Assembly: GCF_011040495.1 (NCBI RefSeq)
Contig: NZ_CP049037.1
Span: forward strand, 1,736,001-1,800,000
Direction: 5' to 3'
DNA length: 64,000 nucleotides
Source of the DNA: Pseudohalocynthiibacter aestuariivivens
Lineage (GTDB): Bacteria > Pseudomonadota > Alphaproteobacteria > Rhodobacterales > Rhodobacteraceae
Under the pieces are notes generated by a model. It did not search any database, was not told where the DNA came from, and worked only from the letters and a program-made list of their open reading frames with translations. Each line of letters starts with the position of its first letter. The first letter of the stretch is position 1. Of the stretch, positions 55,190-64,000 are shown piece by piece. The position numbers and the translations under genes were made by a program.

Positions 55190-58039
55190 TTATTCGGCCG
55201 CTTCGGCATAATCCTCCAACGGAGGACACGTACAGATCAGGTGTCGATCGCCGTGGACATTGTCAACGCGGTTGACCGGCGGCCAATATTTGTCCACGCG
55301 GAATGCACCGGGCGGGAAACACCCCTGTTCGCGGCTATATGGCCGGTCCCAATCGGTAACCAAATCCTCCATCGTGTGCGGCGCATTCTTCAGTGGGTTA
55401 TTCTCCGCGTCGATCTTGCCTTCCTCGATGGCGCGAATTTCCTCGCGGATCGCCAGCATCGCATCACAGAACCGATCCAGTTCTGCCTTGGTTTCGGACT
55501 CGGTCGGCTCAATCATCAGTGTGCCCGACACCGGCCAGCTCATCGTTGGGGCATGGAACCCGCAATCGACCAACCGCTTGGCGATGTCATCCACCGTCAC
55601 ATGCGCACTGTCGGCATAGGGGCGCGTATCGATGATGCACTCATGCGCCACCCGACCCTCACTGCCGCGATAGAGCACGTCATACGCCCCCTCCAGCCGC
55701 TTGGCGATATAGTTGGCATTCAGGATCGCCACGCGGGTCGCTTGTGTCAGACCCTCGCCCCCCATCATCAGGCAATACGCCCATGAGATCGGCAGCAGAG
55801 ATGGCGAACCGAACGGTGCCGCACTGACCGGGCCCTGCACCCCACCTGTGCTGGGATGGCCCGGCAAGTGTTCGACCAGATGCGACTTCACGCCGATTGG
55901 CCCCATGCCGGGACCACCGCCGCCATGCGGAATACAGAACGTCTTGTGCAGGTTAAGGTGGCTGACATCTCCGCCCAGATCACCGGGACGACTGAGGCCG
56001 ACCATCGCGTTCATGTTGGCCCCGTCGATATAGACCTGACCGCCATGCTCATGGGTGATTTTGCACACGTCGCGTACTGTTTCCTCGAACACGCCATGCG
56101 TGCTGGGGTAGGTGATCATGCAGGCGGCCAGATTCTCGGCGTGTTTTTCCGCCTTGGCACGGAAATCGTCCACGTCGATATCGCCGTTCTCGGCCGATTT
56201 GACCACGACGACCTTCCAGCCGACCATCTGCGCGCTGGCGGGGTTGGTGCCATGCGCACTGACCGGAATCAGGCAGACATTGCGATGCCCTTCATCCTGC
56301 GCGCGGTGATAGGCCGCAATGGTCAGCAACCCCGCGTATTCGCCCTGCGCACCAGAGTTAGGCTGCATCGATATCGCCGCATAGCCGGTGATATCGCACA
56401 GCTTGGCGCTGAGGTCTGCGATCAACTCTGCATACCCTTCGGCCTGATCGGCGGGCACGAACGGATGCAGACGCGAGAATTCCCGCCAGCTGACCGGCAT
56501 CATCTCGGCGGCGGCGTTCAGCTTCATGGTGCAACTGCCCAGCGGAATCATTGCCCGATCCAGCGCCAGATCACGATCCGCGAGGCGGCGCATATAGCGC
56601 ATCATCTCGGTCTCGGCCCGGTTCATGTGAAAGATCGGGTGCGTGAGGTACTCAGTCTTGCGATGCATGTTCTCGGGGACCCGGTATTCGGGCTCGAACT
56701 TGTCATCCTTCTCAGTGATACCAAATGCGCGCCAGACTGCCTCGACATTCTCGGGCCGGGTGCATTCGTCAAAGGTGATGCCAACGCGGGTTTCGCCGAC
56801 TTTGCGCAGATTGATCTTTTCGTCCACGGCCGATTTCATCACTGCCGCCTGCAACGGCCCAACATCCACGGTTATCGTGTCAAAAAAGGATTGCGGATCG
56901 ACTTTGAAACCAGCCTTCTCCAGCCCCTTGGCCATACGCACCGTCTTGCGGTGGATGCGCTGCGCGATGGCCTTCAGGCCCTTGGGTCCGTGGAACACGG
57001 CATACATTGATGCCATCACTGCCAACAGAGCCTGCGCAGTACAGACGTTGCTGGTGGCTTTCTCGCGGCGAATGTGCTGTTCGCGGGTTTGTAGCGACAA
57101 ACGGTAGGCACGGTTGCCATGCGCGTCGATGCTAACCCCGACGATCCGGCCCGGCATCGCACGTTTATAGGCATCACGACAGGCCATATAGGCCGCGTGC
57201 GGGCCGCCATAGCCCAGTGGAATGCCGAAACGCTGAGTGCTGCCCACCGCGATATCCGCATTCATCGCGCCCGGTTCCTTGAGCAGGGTCAGCGACAACG
57301 GATCTGCGCTCACGATACCGATGGCGTCGGCCTCGTGCAGCCGCGCGATGTGATCGGTATAGTCACGCACATGGCCGTAGGTGCCGGGATATTGAAAAAT
57401 CGCACCAAAGACTGCGCTTGCGTCCATCTTGTCGGGGTTGCCGACAATCACCTCGATCCCCAGCGGGGCGGCGCGGGTCTGAATGACCGCGATGTTCTGT
57501 GGATGACAATCACGGTCGACAAAGAACGCGGTCTTTTTCGACTTGGCCACCCGCTGCGCCATAGTCATCGCCTCGGCGCAGGCCGTGCTTTCATCCAAGA
57601 GCGACGCATTGGCGATCTCCAGTCCGGTCAAGTCGCTGACCATCGTCTGGAAGTTCAGCAACGCCTCCAGCCGACCTTGGCTGATTTCGGGCTGATAGGG
57701 CGTATAGGCGGTGTACCACGCCGGATTCTCAAAGATATTCCTCTGGATCGCAGGCGGCGTCACCGTGCCGTGATAGCCCTGCCCGATCAGCGATGTCAGC
57801 ACCTTGTTCTTGCTTGCCGTCACCCGCATGTGGTGCAGCAATTCGCGCTCGGACTTCGCCTTGCCGAAATCGAGCGGCTTTTCCTGACGAATGGATTTGG
57901 GTACCGTCTGATCAATCAGCGTATCAAGGCTGTCGACCCCAAGCACTTCAAGCATCGCCGCCATTTCGTCGGGCGACGGCCCGATGTGACGCCGGTTGGC
58001 AAAATCATATGGCAGATAGTCGATTGGTTCAAAAGCCAT
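55190..58039 (-). CDS. gcvP: glycine dehydrogenase (decarboxylating), P-protein
   Basis: A 949-residue single-chain P-protein of the glycine cleavage system. It starts [20 protein letters not shown]. The C-terminal half has the PLP lysine in [20 protein letters not shown] and the preceding [13 protein letters not shown]. It decarboxylates glycine and transfers the aminomethyl group to lipoylated GcvH. It is the last gene of gcvT-gcvH-gcvP, which is preceded by a tandem glycine riboswitch. Its length matches the one-polypeptide form found in proteobacteria. Confidence 0.97.
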   Translation of the reverse strand: MAFEPIDYLPYDFANRRHIGPSPDEMAAMLEVLGVDSLDTLIDQTVPKSIRQEKPLDFGKAKSERELLHHMRVTASKNKVLTSLIGQGYHGTVTPPAIQRNIFENPAWYTAYTPYQPEISQGRLEALLNFQTMVSDLTGLEIANASLLDESTACAEAMTMAQRVAKSKKTAFFVDRDCHPQNIAVIQTRAAPLGIEVIVGNPDKMDASAVFGAIFQYPGTYGHVRDYTDHIARLHEADAIGIVSADPLSLTLLKEPGAMNADIAVGSTQRFGIPLGYGGPHAAYMACRDAYKRAMPGRIVGVSIDAHGNRAYRLSLQTREQHIRREKATSNVCTAQALLAVMASMYAVFHGPKGLKAIAQRIHRKTVRMAKGLEKAGFKVDPQSFFDTITVDVGPLQAAVMKSAVDEKINLRKVGETRVGITFDECTRPENVEAVWRAFGITEKDDKFEPEYRVPENMHRKTEYLTHPIFHMNRAETEMMRYMRRLADRDLALDRAMIPLGSCTMKLNAAAEMMPVSWREFSRLHPFVPADQAEGYAELIADLSAKLCDITGYAAISMQPNSGAQGEYAGLLTIAAYHRAQDEGHRNVCLIPVSAHGTNPASAQMVGWKVVVVKSAENGDIDVDDFRAKAEKHAENLAACMITYPSTHGVFEETVRDVCKITHEHGGQVYIDGANMNAMVGLSRPGDLGGDVSHLNLHKTFCIPHGGGGPGMGPIGVKSHLVEHLPGHPSTGGVQGPVSAAPFGSPSLLPISWAYCLMMGGEGLTQATRVAILNANYIAKRLEGAYDVLYRGSEGRVAHECIIDTRPYADSAHVTVDDIAKRLVDCGFHAPTMSWPVSGTLMIEPTESETKAELDRFCDAMLAIREEIRAIEEGKIDAENNPLKNAPHTMEDLVTDWDRPYSREQGCFPPGAFRVDKYWPPVNRVDNVHGDRHLICTCPPLEDYAEAAE

Positions 58040-58181
58040 GTCGGCCTCCCCTCAAGAATGGCGCGCGGACACAATCGGCCCGCCCCGCTCTTTCATCTTT
58101 CTCAAAATACCTCTGCGCGGAGCGCACAAAAACCTTCACAGGTTTTGCCAAGGCTTTTCGTCAAAGCCTCGATCCCCGCAG

Positions 58182-58541
58182 TTAGCCGACGAACTTCTTG
58201 TACGCGGCCTCGTCCATGTAATCATCCATCTGGGTCGCGTCGCTGGCCTTCATCTTGAACATCCAGCCATCGCCCATCGCGTCGTCGTTCACCTTGCTCG
58301 GTTCGTCGGTCAGCACATCGTTCACTTCCGTGATCTCACCATCGATCGGGGCCAGAATATCGCTCGCGGCTTTGACGCTTTCGATCACAACAACCTCGTC
58401 GTCCTTGACCACTTCGGTACCGACCGAAGGCAGCTCGACAAAAACGATATCGCCCAGTTGTTCGGCGGCATGTTCGGTGATGCCCACAACCACGACATCA
58501 TCTTCGACGCGCAGCCATTCGTGTTCTTCTGTGAATTTCAT
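58182..58541 (-). CDS. gcvH: glycine cleavage system H protein
   Basis: A 119-residue lipoyl carrier. The lysine in VVIESVKAASDILAPIDGE is the lipoylation site. It shuttles the aminomethyl group from P-protein to T-protein. The start is the ATG at 58541 (MKFTEEHEWLRVEDD), with AGGGAGAGTACC upstream; the frame is open far upstream but only shadows gcvT. It lies 19 bases after gcvT and 142 bases before gcvP. Confidence 0.97.
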   Translation of the reverse strand: MKFTEEHEWLRVEDDVVVVGITEHAAEQLGDIVFVELPSVGTEVVKDDEVVVIESVKAASDILAPIDGEITEVNDVLTDEPSKVNDDAMGDGWMFKMKASDATQMDDYMDEAAYKKFVG

Positions 58542-58560
58542 GTTGGTACTCTCCCTAAGA

Positions 58561-59685
58561 TCAGCGTTTAAAGTTGGCCGGGACAAACGGCAGCGCCGTG
58601 ATCGTGGCAGGCAACCTTTTGCCGCGCACATCCCCGTAGATCGTCGTTCCATCATCGGCAAAACCGGCGGTAACATAACCCATCGACATCGGGCCGCCCA
58701 GCGTAGGACCGAACGCGCCCGATGTCACATGGCCGATCACATCACCGCCCTCTGCCCCGGCGTATAGCTCGGTGCCCTCGCGCATCGGTGCACGACCTTC
58801 AGGTCGCAGTCCCACACGCCGACGTGTCGGACCATCATCCAATTGCGCCAGAATGGTATCGGCGCCGGGAAATCCGCCGGCCCGCGCACCACCATTGCGC
58901 CGCACCTTCTGGATTGCCCATGTCAGAGCGGCCTCGACGGGCGTCGTTCCGCTGTCGATATCGTGGCCGTACAGACACAGCCCAGCTTCCAGCCGCAGAC
59001 TGTCACGGGCACCGAGGCCAATCGGCTCGACCGCATCAAGTGCGATCAACGCACGCGCCAGCGCCTCTGATTGATCTTCTGGCACAGAAATCTCGTACCC
59101 GTCCTCACCGGTATATCCGGATCGGGATATCCACAACTCACCCCAGTCCGACGCCATCACGCCCACATCCATGAAGGTCATCGACGCCACACCGGGCACC
59201 AGCGCCTCTAGCGCCGCCTCGGCTCCGGGGCCTTGTAACGCCAACAGCGCGCGATCAGTGATTTCGGTCACTTCACATTCCGGCAGGCCCGTTGTCATTC
59301 GGGTGATGTCCGCTTCCTTGCAGGCTGCGTTGACCACGACGAACATATGATCGCCCCGGTTCGCGATCATCAAATCATCCTCGATCCCGCCCTTGTCGTT
59401 GGTGAACATCGCATAGCGTTGACGGCCCTCGCCCAACCCCAGCGCATTGACCGGCACCAACGTCTCGAACGCGGTTGCTGCCGCGTCATAACCGCCTGGA
59501 GCGCGGATGATGACCTGCCCCATATGGCTTACGTCAAACAGGCCCGCCTCGGCCCGACAATGCAAATGTTCCTTCATCACTCCCAGCGGATATTGCACAG
59601 GCATCTCATACCCGGCAAAGGGCACCATCTTGGCACCCAGCTCCTTGTGCAATGCATTCAGCGGTGTCACACGCAGATCGCTCAT
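58561..59685 (-). CDS. gcvT: glycine cleavage system aminomethyltransferase, T-protein
   Basis: A 374-residue T-protein. FAGYEMPVQYPLGVMKEHLH at the N-terminus and FDVSHMGQ (about 50) are typical; SGYTGEDGYEI and GLGARDSLRLEAGLCLYGHD are the folate-site motifs, with the catalytic aspartate region in the first 110 residues. It takes the aminomethyl group from GcvH, releasing ammonia and making 5,10-methylene-tetrahydrofolate. It is the first gene of the operon; GGGAGAGGCC lies before the ATG, and the glycine riboswitch lies upstream. Confidence 0.97.
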   Translation of the reverse strand: MSDLRVTPLNALHKELGAKMVPFAGYEMPVQYPLGVMKEHLHCRAEAGLFDVSHMGQVIIRAPGGYDAAATAFETLVPVNALGLGEGRQRYAMFTNDKGGIEDDLMIANRGDHMFVVVNAACKEADITRMTTGLPECEVTEITDRALLALQGPGAEAALEALVPGVASMTFMDVGVMASDWGELWISRSGYTGEDGYEISVPEDQSEALARALIALDAVEPIGLGARDSLRLEAGLCLYGHDIDSGTTPVEAALTWAIQKVRRNGGARAGGFPGADTILAQLDDGPTRRRVGLRPEGRAPMREGTELYAGAEGGDVIGHVTSGAFGPTLGGPMSMGYVTAGFADDGTTIYGDVRGKRLPATITALPFVPANFKR

Positions 59686-59779
59686 TCGGCCTCTCCCTCG
59701 TGGCGCCGACCGTTCACGACCAATATGATCCGAATGGGTGCGGCATCGTCAATAGTGCATACCTGTCCCGGCTGCACCG

Positions 59780-59948
59780 CGATGCCCCCTCTGTCCTTTC
59801 GCCTGAGATCGCTATCCCTTCGGCGCCCGGCACAAATGCGCCGATTCTCTCCAGAGTTCCGTAGTCCTCGACCGGTCCTTGTCGCCTGAGAGTTTCCGGG
59901 GCGGTTGCTCCTTCGGCATCGGCTCTGCGCCGATTCTCCCGGTCGGGA
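59780..59948 (-). promoter_or_regulatory. Tandem glycine riboswitch
   Basis: Read on the minus strand, two aptamers follow each other, each with the conserved core: first GCCGAAGGAGCAA followed by CTCTCAGGC and AGGACCG, then GCCGAAGGGATA followed by ATCTCAGGC and AAAGGACAG. A GGAGAG-type junction joins them. It is about 95 bases upstream of gcvT on the same strand. Cooperative tandem glycine riboswitches turn glycine-cleavage genes on when glycine is abundant. Boundaries are approximate. Confidence 0.93.
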
Positions 59949-60046
59949 TAACGTACACCGTAGTATGCGACCGCTCCTCGGGCAAGTGGGATTTGGATGG
60001 ATTGATACAACCGATACCCGCGATACCAATAGGCAGGTCCGAGGGT

Positions 60047-60514
60047 TCAGCCCGGCACCGCTCGCGCCACCGCACCGCACCCTGTCGGCAGCAATATCCG
60101 CTCCAGTGCGAAATTATCGCACACGAGCGTATCCAGCGTTATCGTGTCAAGATAGGCAAAGAACGCTTCAGCAGCCGCGCCAATCGCCCAACGCAACCGG
60201 CACGCCGACGTCAACGGACAGGTATTATCGACATCTGCGAAACACTCCGACGCCGTAAACTCCGCTTCTATGTCGCGAAACACGTCGCCGATAATGATCT
60301 CGCGCGCGGGGCGCCCCAGCATCACGCCCCCATTGCGCCCGCGTTGGGTCTCCAGATATCCTAGCTGTGCCATTTGGTGAATGATCTGCGCCAGATGGCT
60401 CTCAGAGGCATTACACCGCGCAGCCACTTCTGCCTTGGTTACCAGCTTCTCGGGCTGCACCGCACAAAACATAAGTACACGCATGGCGATATTGCTACGT
60501 TTGGTGATACGCAT
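60047..60514 (-). CDS. Rrf2-family regulator (NsrR-like)
   Basis: A 155-residue winged-helix regulator. The N-terminal MRITKRSNIAMRVLMFCAV and helix-turn-helix (LVTKAEVAARCNASESHL) are of Rrf2 type. Three cysteines in the segment ECFADVDNTCPLTSACRL (about 91-108) match the spacing of the [Fe-S] ligands of NsrR/RsrR-type nitric-oxide or redox sensors. GGGAGG supports the ATG. It is divergent from the cyclotransferase-like gene (88 bases) and 100 bases before the glycine riboswitch on the same strand. The signal (NO or iron-sulfur state) is inferred from the cysteines. Confidence 0.88.
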   Translation of the reverse strand: MRITKRSNIAMRVLMFCAVQPEKLVTKAEVAARCNASESHLAQIIHQMAQLGYLETQRGRNGGVMLGRPAREIIIGDVFRDIEAEFTASECFADVDNTCPLTSACRLRWAIGAAAEAFFAYLDTITLDTLVCDNFALERILLPTGCGAVARAVPG

Positions 60515-60602
60515 CAGCGGCCTCCCCTGTGGCTCCGACGTGCTTGAGCTCTTGTCATTCTGCCTGCATTACGTTGCCGCGCCATTGACCCAGATCAAGC
60601 AG

Positions 60603-61196
60603 ATGAAAAAGGACAGAACGCAATTGACCCCGCATGACGCCTATTTTTTTGGCTACGGCAGCTTGGTGAACCGTGCCACGCATCGTTATGCCGATCCGCA
60701 GCCTGCCACTCTCACAGGATGGCGACGGGTCTGGCGTCACACCGATCTGCGCAGCATTGCCTATCTTACCGTAATGCCTGACGCGGATAGCGTGATCGAC
60801 GGGTTGATTGCAGGCGTGCCCGGGGACGACTGGCTGGCACTGGACGAACGCGAAGGAGCATATGACCGTATCCATGCGGCACATCAAGTCTGTCATACCC
60901 TCTCACACACGCCACAGATCGCGCTCTACACGATCCCCGAGGGCAAACATGGCCGCCCAACGGACGCCCACCCGGTGCTGCTCAGCTATATCGACGTGGT
61001 TGTGCAGGGGTATCTGCAGGAATACGGACAGGCAGGGGCGCAACGTTTCTTTGACACTACCGATGGGTGGGACGTGCCGATCCTGAATGACCGCGCCAAC
61101 CCGATCTATTCGCGCCACTGCGTCTTATCACCCGAGGAACGCAGCTTCGTCGATGACTGTCTAGCAACGCTACCGGCGCAGATTAAAAATCTGTAA
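60603..61196 (+). CDS. gamma-glutamylcyclotransferase-like protein
   Basis: A 197-residue protein of the cyclotransferase-like fold. FFGYGSLVNRATH (about residue 15) is the family's substrate-binding YGSL motif, and a conserved acidic residue (LDEREGAYDRI) about 85-95 gives the catalytic glutamate position. Family members cleave gamma-glutamyl compounds to 5-oxoproline, or act on related substrates. The start at 60603 has AAGCAG upstream and gives a normal length; the frame is open farther. The last 27 bases overlap the convergent MATE gene. Confidence 0.78.
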   Translation: MKKDRTQLTPHDAYFFGYGSLVNRATHRYADPQPATLTGWRRVWRHTDLRSIAYLTVMPDADSVIDGLIAGVPGDDWLALDEREGAYDRIHAAHQVCHTLSHTPQIALYTIPEGKHGRPTDAHPVLLSYIDVVVQGYLQEYGQAGAQRFFDTTDGWDVPILNDRANPIYSRHCVLSPEERSFVDDCLATLPAQIKNL

Positions 61197-62567
61197 CAGC
61201 CGCGCTTGACGCTGAAATGGCTCTGTACCGCTCGGCGGCACGCGCTGCGCCATCACTCGGCGTGCCAACACAAAGGCCAGCAGACCAAAGATCACCCCGC
61301 CCAGCGCCTGCCCGATCAGCACGCCCGGCGCACCAAACAGCACAGCCCCCAGCATCACAAGCGGGATGGTGCCCACCGTGTGCCGCCCCCAGTTTACCCA
61401 TGTCGAATAGAATGGACGCCCCAGATTGTTGAAGGCCGCGTTCGATACGAACAACATTCCGTTAAAGAAAAACAATAACGCCAGTGGCCCGCAGAAAAGG
61501 TAAACCAAATCGCGCGTCAGGCCCGTCGCGCTAAAAAGATCGGCAATCGGCCCACGCAGTACGAACAGCACAACAGATACGGCGCCCACGACCAGTGCCG
61601 TGAACGCCAGCCCGGCATAAAATCCACCGCGCACCCGATCGCTGTTTCCTGCACCGAAATTCTGCCCGATGATCGGCCCAACGGCCCCCGACATGGCAAA
61701 GATCACGCCAAAGCTGAGCGGCGTCAGCCGACCCACGATGGCCATGCCCGCCACGGCCAACTCTCCGAATTCAGCCATTGCACGTGTCACGTAGGCTTGG
61801 CCGATGGGTGTCGCCAACTGAGTAAGGATTGCAGGTCCCGCGATGGCCAGAACCGGCGGAAAATCCCTTGTAAGACCCTGCGCCGTGGGGCGGGTAAATC
61901 CACCGTAATGTTTCAGAATCGGCAGCAATGACGTAGCTGCGATCGCCACCCTCGCTGCAACTGACGCCATCGCCGCGCCGGTCAGTTCCAGATCAAGGCC
62001 GAAGATCAGGATTGGGTCCAGCACCGCATTCAGCGTACCACCATATAGCGTGGCATACATCGCCCGACGCGCATCACCATGCGCCCGCAGGATCGCTCCG
62101 CCGACCATCCCGATAATCAACAGCGGCAGGCTGGGGATGACGATCTGAAGGTAATGCACCGCCAGCCCTGCCGTTTCGCCGCGCGCTCCCAGAAGCTCCA
62201 CCAACTCTGGCAACCATATCCAGACGGCGGCAGTGAAGACTGCGCCGAAAACAACCCCGTAGATCAAGGAATTGGTCGCGCGGTCGCGTGCCAGATCTAC
62301 ATTGCCAGCGCCCAGTGCGCGCGCCACTAATGCGCCCGCCGAGATCGCCATGCCGATACCGAATGACGTGGTAAAAAACAAAATCGCACCGGCATAACCG
62401 ACGGCTGCCGCCAGCTCTGACTTGCCCAGCATGGCGATAAAGATCATGTCGACAAAATCGACAAAGAAGATCGCCATTAGTCCGACCGACGCGGTCAAGG
62501 ACATCACGCTGACGTGGCGAAAGAGGTTTCCGCTCAGAAATTTTGCTTGGATGCCAGACACGCGCAC
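61170..62567 (-). CDS. MATE-family efflux transporter
   Basis: A 465-residue membrane protein with about 12 hydrophobic helices in two similar halves. Typical MATE features include GNLFRHVSVMSLTASVGLMA at the start, a FVDMIFIAMLG second segment (the family's VDxxF/MLG pattern), PLLIIGMVGGAILRAHGDAR and PLSFGVIFAMSGAVGPIIGQ. It exports cationic compounds or metabolites in exchange for sodium or protons. The start codon is a GTG. Its 3' end overlaps the convergent cyclotransferase-like gene by 27 bases. Confidence 0.92.
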   Translation of the reverse strand: MRVSGIQAKFLSGNLFRHVSVMSLTASVGLMAIFFVDFVDMIFIAMLGKSELAAAVGYAGAILFFTTSFGIGMAISAGALVARALGAGNVDLARDRATNSLIYGVVFGAVFTAAVWIWLPELVELLGARGETAGLAVHYLQIVIPSLPLLIIGMVGGAILRAHGDARRAMYATLYGGTLNAVLDPILIFGLDLELTGAAMASVAARVAIAATSLLPILKHYGGFTRPTAQGLTRDFPPVLAIAGPAILTQLATPIGQAYVTRAMAEFGELAVAGMAIVGRLTPLSFGVIFAMSGAVGPIIGQNFGAGNSDRVRGGFYAGLAFTALVVGAVSVVLFVLRGPIADLFSATGLTRDLVYLFCGPLALLFFFNGMLFVSNAAFNNLGRPFYSTWVNWGRHTVGTIPLVMLGAVLFGAPGVLIGQALGGVIFGLLAFVLARRVMAQRVPPSGTEPFQRQARLLQIFNLRR

Positions 62568-62681
62568 GCTTCCAGTGAACTGCCGAAGAATTACATCTCA
62601 GAAAATCAGATGTGCGCAAACAATCCAAGCTGCGATTGCGACAGGGGTCACCCTGCGTCGATGCACACTACCCGACGGACA

Positions 62682-64000
62682 TCATCCGCGGGCGCGGATC
62701 ACCTGCAAGAGCGGCAGAACCTGCGCCATGTCCGGCCCATGTGCCCGCCCCGTCAACGCCTTACGCAGTGGCATGAACAGGCCGCGTCCCTTGCGCCCAG
62801 TCTGTTCCTTGACCGCCGCTGTCCACGTCCCCCAACTGGTTTCGTCCAGCGGTTCCTTGGGCAGCAGCTCCATCGCCTCGGCGACAAATGCACGATCTTC
62901 ATCATCGATGTCAGGCTCCGCGCCGTCTCGGAACATCTCCCACCACCCCGTGAGGTCATGTAGCGTGGTGATGTTCTCTCGCGTTACCGCCCAAAATTGC
63001 TCGGCCTGATCCTGTGGTACGCCAATCTCTGCGATCTTTGCTGCTACGGCGGAGAAATCCAACGATTGCAAATGCCGCGCGGTTAACGGAAAGAGGTCGG
63101 CCACATCGAACTTCGTCGGTGCCGAGCCAAATCGTTCGATGTTAAACCCTTCGATCAACTCCGACATGTCATTGCGCATCTCGACAGGATCAGCAGACCC
63201 CAGGCGCGCCATCAGGCTAAGCAACGCCATCGGTTCCACCCCTTGCGCCCGGAGGTCACGCAGGCTCAGCACGCCCAGACGCTTCGACAGCGACTCGCCC
63301 TGCGGGCCAGTCAGCAAAGAGTGATGCGCAAACGATGGCACGGTTCCGCCAAGCGCCTCGATGATCTGGATTTGGGTCGCAGTGTTGGTCACGTGATCGG
63401 ACCCGCGCACGACGTGACTGACGCCCATTTCGGTGTCATCCACGACCGACGCCAACGTATACAGTATCTGACCATCGCCCCGGATCAGCACCGGGTCGCT
63501 GACCGAGGCCGCATCAATGCTGATATCGCCCAGCACGCCGTCAGACCATTCGATCCGCTCCTGATCCAGTTTGAACCGCCACACACCCGGTCCGCGCTCG
63601 GCGCGCAGCGCATCTTTCTGGGCGTCACTCAGGTCCAGTGCCGCGCGATCATAAACCGGAGGCCGACCCATGTTCAGTTGCTTCTTGCGCTTCAGGTCCA
63701 GTTCGGTCGGGGTCTCAAACGCCTCGTAGAACCGCCCCATCTCACGCAGCTTTTCCGCAGCAGCCTCGTAACGGTCCAATCTCTGCGACTGCCGCTCAAC
63801 CCGGTCCCATGTCAGGCCCAACCATTCCAGATCTTCCTTCAGCGCGTCGACATATATCTCTTTGCTGCGTTCGGGATCTGTATCGTCGATCCGCAGGATG
63901 AATGTGCCGCCCGCTTTGCGCGCGATCATATAGTTCATCAGCGCGGTGCGCAGATTGCCGACGTGGATGTATCCGGTGGGCGATGGGGCAAATCGGGTGG
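62682..64000 (-). CDS. gltX: glutamate-tRNA ligase (partial, 5' end outside)
   Basis: At least 439 codons of a class I aminoacyl-tRNA synthetase; the N-terminus lies beyond the right edge. Reading from the edge gives TRFAPSPTGYIHVGNLRTAL, with the HIGH-type motif HVGN, and ILRIDDTDPERS. The KMSKS-type motif is SLSKRLG in GPQGESLSKRLGVLSL, and the C-terminal anticodon-binding helical domain follows. It charges tRNA-Glu. The window lacks only the first few residues before the motif. Confidence 0.95.
   Translation of the reverse strand, partial: TRFAPSPTGYIHVGNLRTALMNYMIARKAGGTFILRIDDTDPERSKEIYVDALKEDLEWLGLTWDRVERQSQRLDRYEAAAEKLREMGRFYEAFETPTELDLKRKKQLNMGRPPVYDRAALDLSDAQKDALRAERGPGVWRFKLDQERIEWSDGVLGDISIDAASVSDPVLIRGDGQILYTLASVVDDTEMGVSHVVRGSDHVTNTATQIQIIEALGGTVPSFAHHSLLTGPQGESLSKRLGVLSLRDLRAQGVEPMALLSLMARLGSADPVEMRNDMSELIEGFNIERFGSAPTKFDVADLFPLTARHLQSLDFSAVAAKIAEIGVPQDQAEQFWAVTRENITTLHDLTGWWEMFRDGAEPDIDDEDRAFVAEAMELLPKEPLDETSWGTWTAAVKEQTGRKGRGLFMPLRKALTGRAHGPDMAQVLPLLQVIRARG

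Noticed and set aside
55856-57010. Plus-strand open frame of 384 codons inside gcvP
   Set aside because: Codon mirror of gcvP; arginine- and histidine-rich with no domain resemblance.

Overview
The window looks like a chromosomal segment of an alphaproteobacterium of the order Rhodobacterales (marine roseobacter type). The reasons are the high-GC coding style, a tandem glycine riboswitch in front of gcvT-gcvH-gcvP, an MttB-type methyltransferase with dimethylglycine/sarcosine-dehydrogenase-like flavoproteins, a fused sulfate adenylyltransferase/APS kinase, and GbdR-like and Rrf2 regulators. This is inference from gene content; species and genus cannot be read from the sequence.

Layout. (1) 1-10.5 kb: a catabolic block for methylated amines. 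It holds two translationally coupled FAD/GcvT-type oxidoreductases (the first cut by the left edge), a GlxA/GbdR-like regulator, a LysR regulator, an MttB-family methyltransferase coupled to a class III aminotransferase, and an SDR. (2) 10.8-14.2 kb: sulfate activation (ATP sulfurylase-APS kinase), CysQ and a sulfotransferase. (3) 14.5-19.7 kb: a betaine-type ABC importer (binding protein, ATPase, double permease) and a LuxR regulator. (4) 20-24.3 kb: an RND efflux pump without a TolC gene. (5) 24.7-28.1 kb: a small secreted repeat protein, an ECF sigma factor, its anti-sigma factor and a secreted subtilase.

(6) 28.3-37.4 kb: the most unusual region, a dense signalling cluster that is visibly AT-richer than its flanks. 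It has three response regulators that each join a receiver to what looks like a dead GGDEF domain, a LuxI-like autoinducer synthase divergent from a six-helix histidine kinase, an Hpt protein, a CheY-like receiver and a three-PAS histidine kinase. (7) 37.5-42.1 kb: an accessory junk zone with an IS5-family element, a FadL-like porin, remnants of an IS3 transposase, of an XRE regulator and of a large protein, an unknown membrane protein, and a truncated integrase beside tRNA-Cys.

(8) 42.1-64 kb: mostly backbone. It carries dacB, nadD, a PAS-GGDEF-EAL protein, ettA, a RAYT transposase whose gene contains REP palindromes, a BrnA-like protein, a geranylgeranyl-reductase-type flavoprotein, a cold-shock gene, tesA/ybbA/ybbP, the glycine cleavage operon with its riboswitch, an Rrf2 regulator, a gamma-glutamylcyclotransferase-like gene, a MATE exporter and gltX (cut by the right edge).

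How it fits together: regions 1-3 could import, demethylate and deaminate a quaternary amine, with the one-carbon units and glycine passing to folate and the glycine cleavage system. Region 6 looks like a self-contained phosphorelay tied to acyl-homoserine-lactone production. Both readings are inference.
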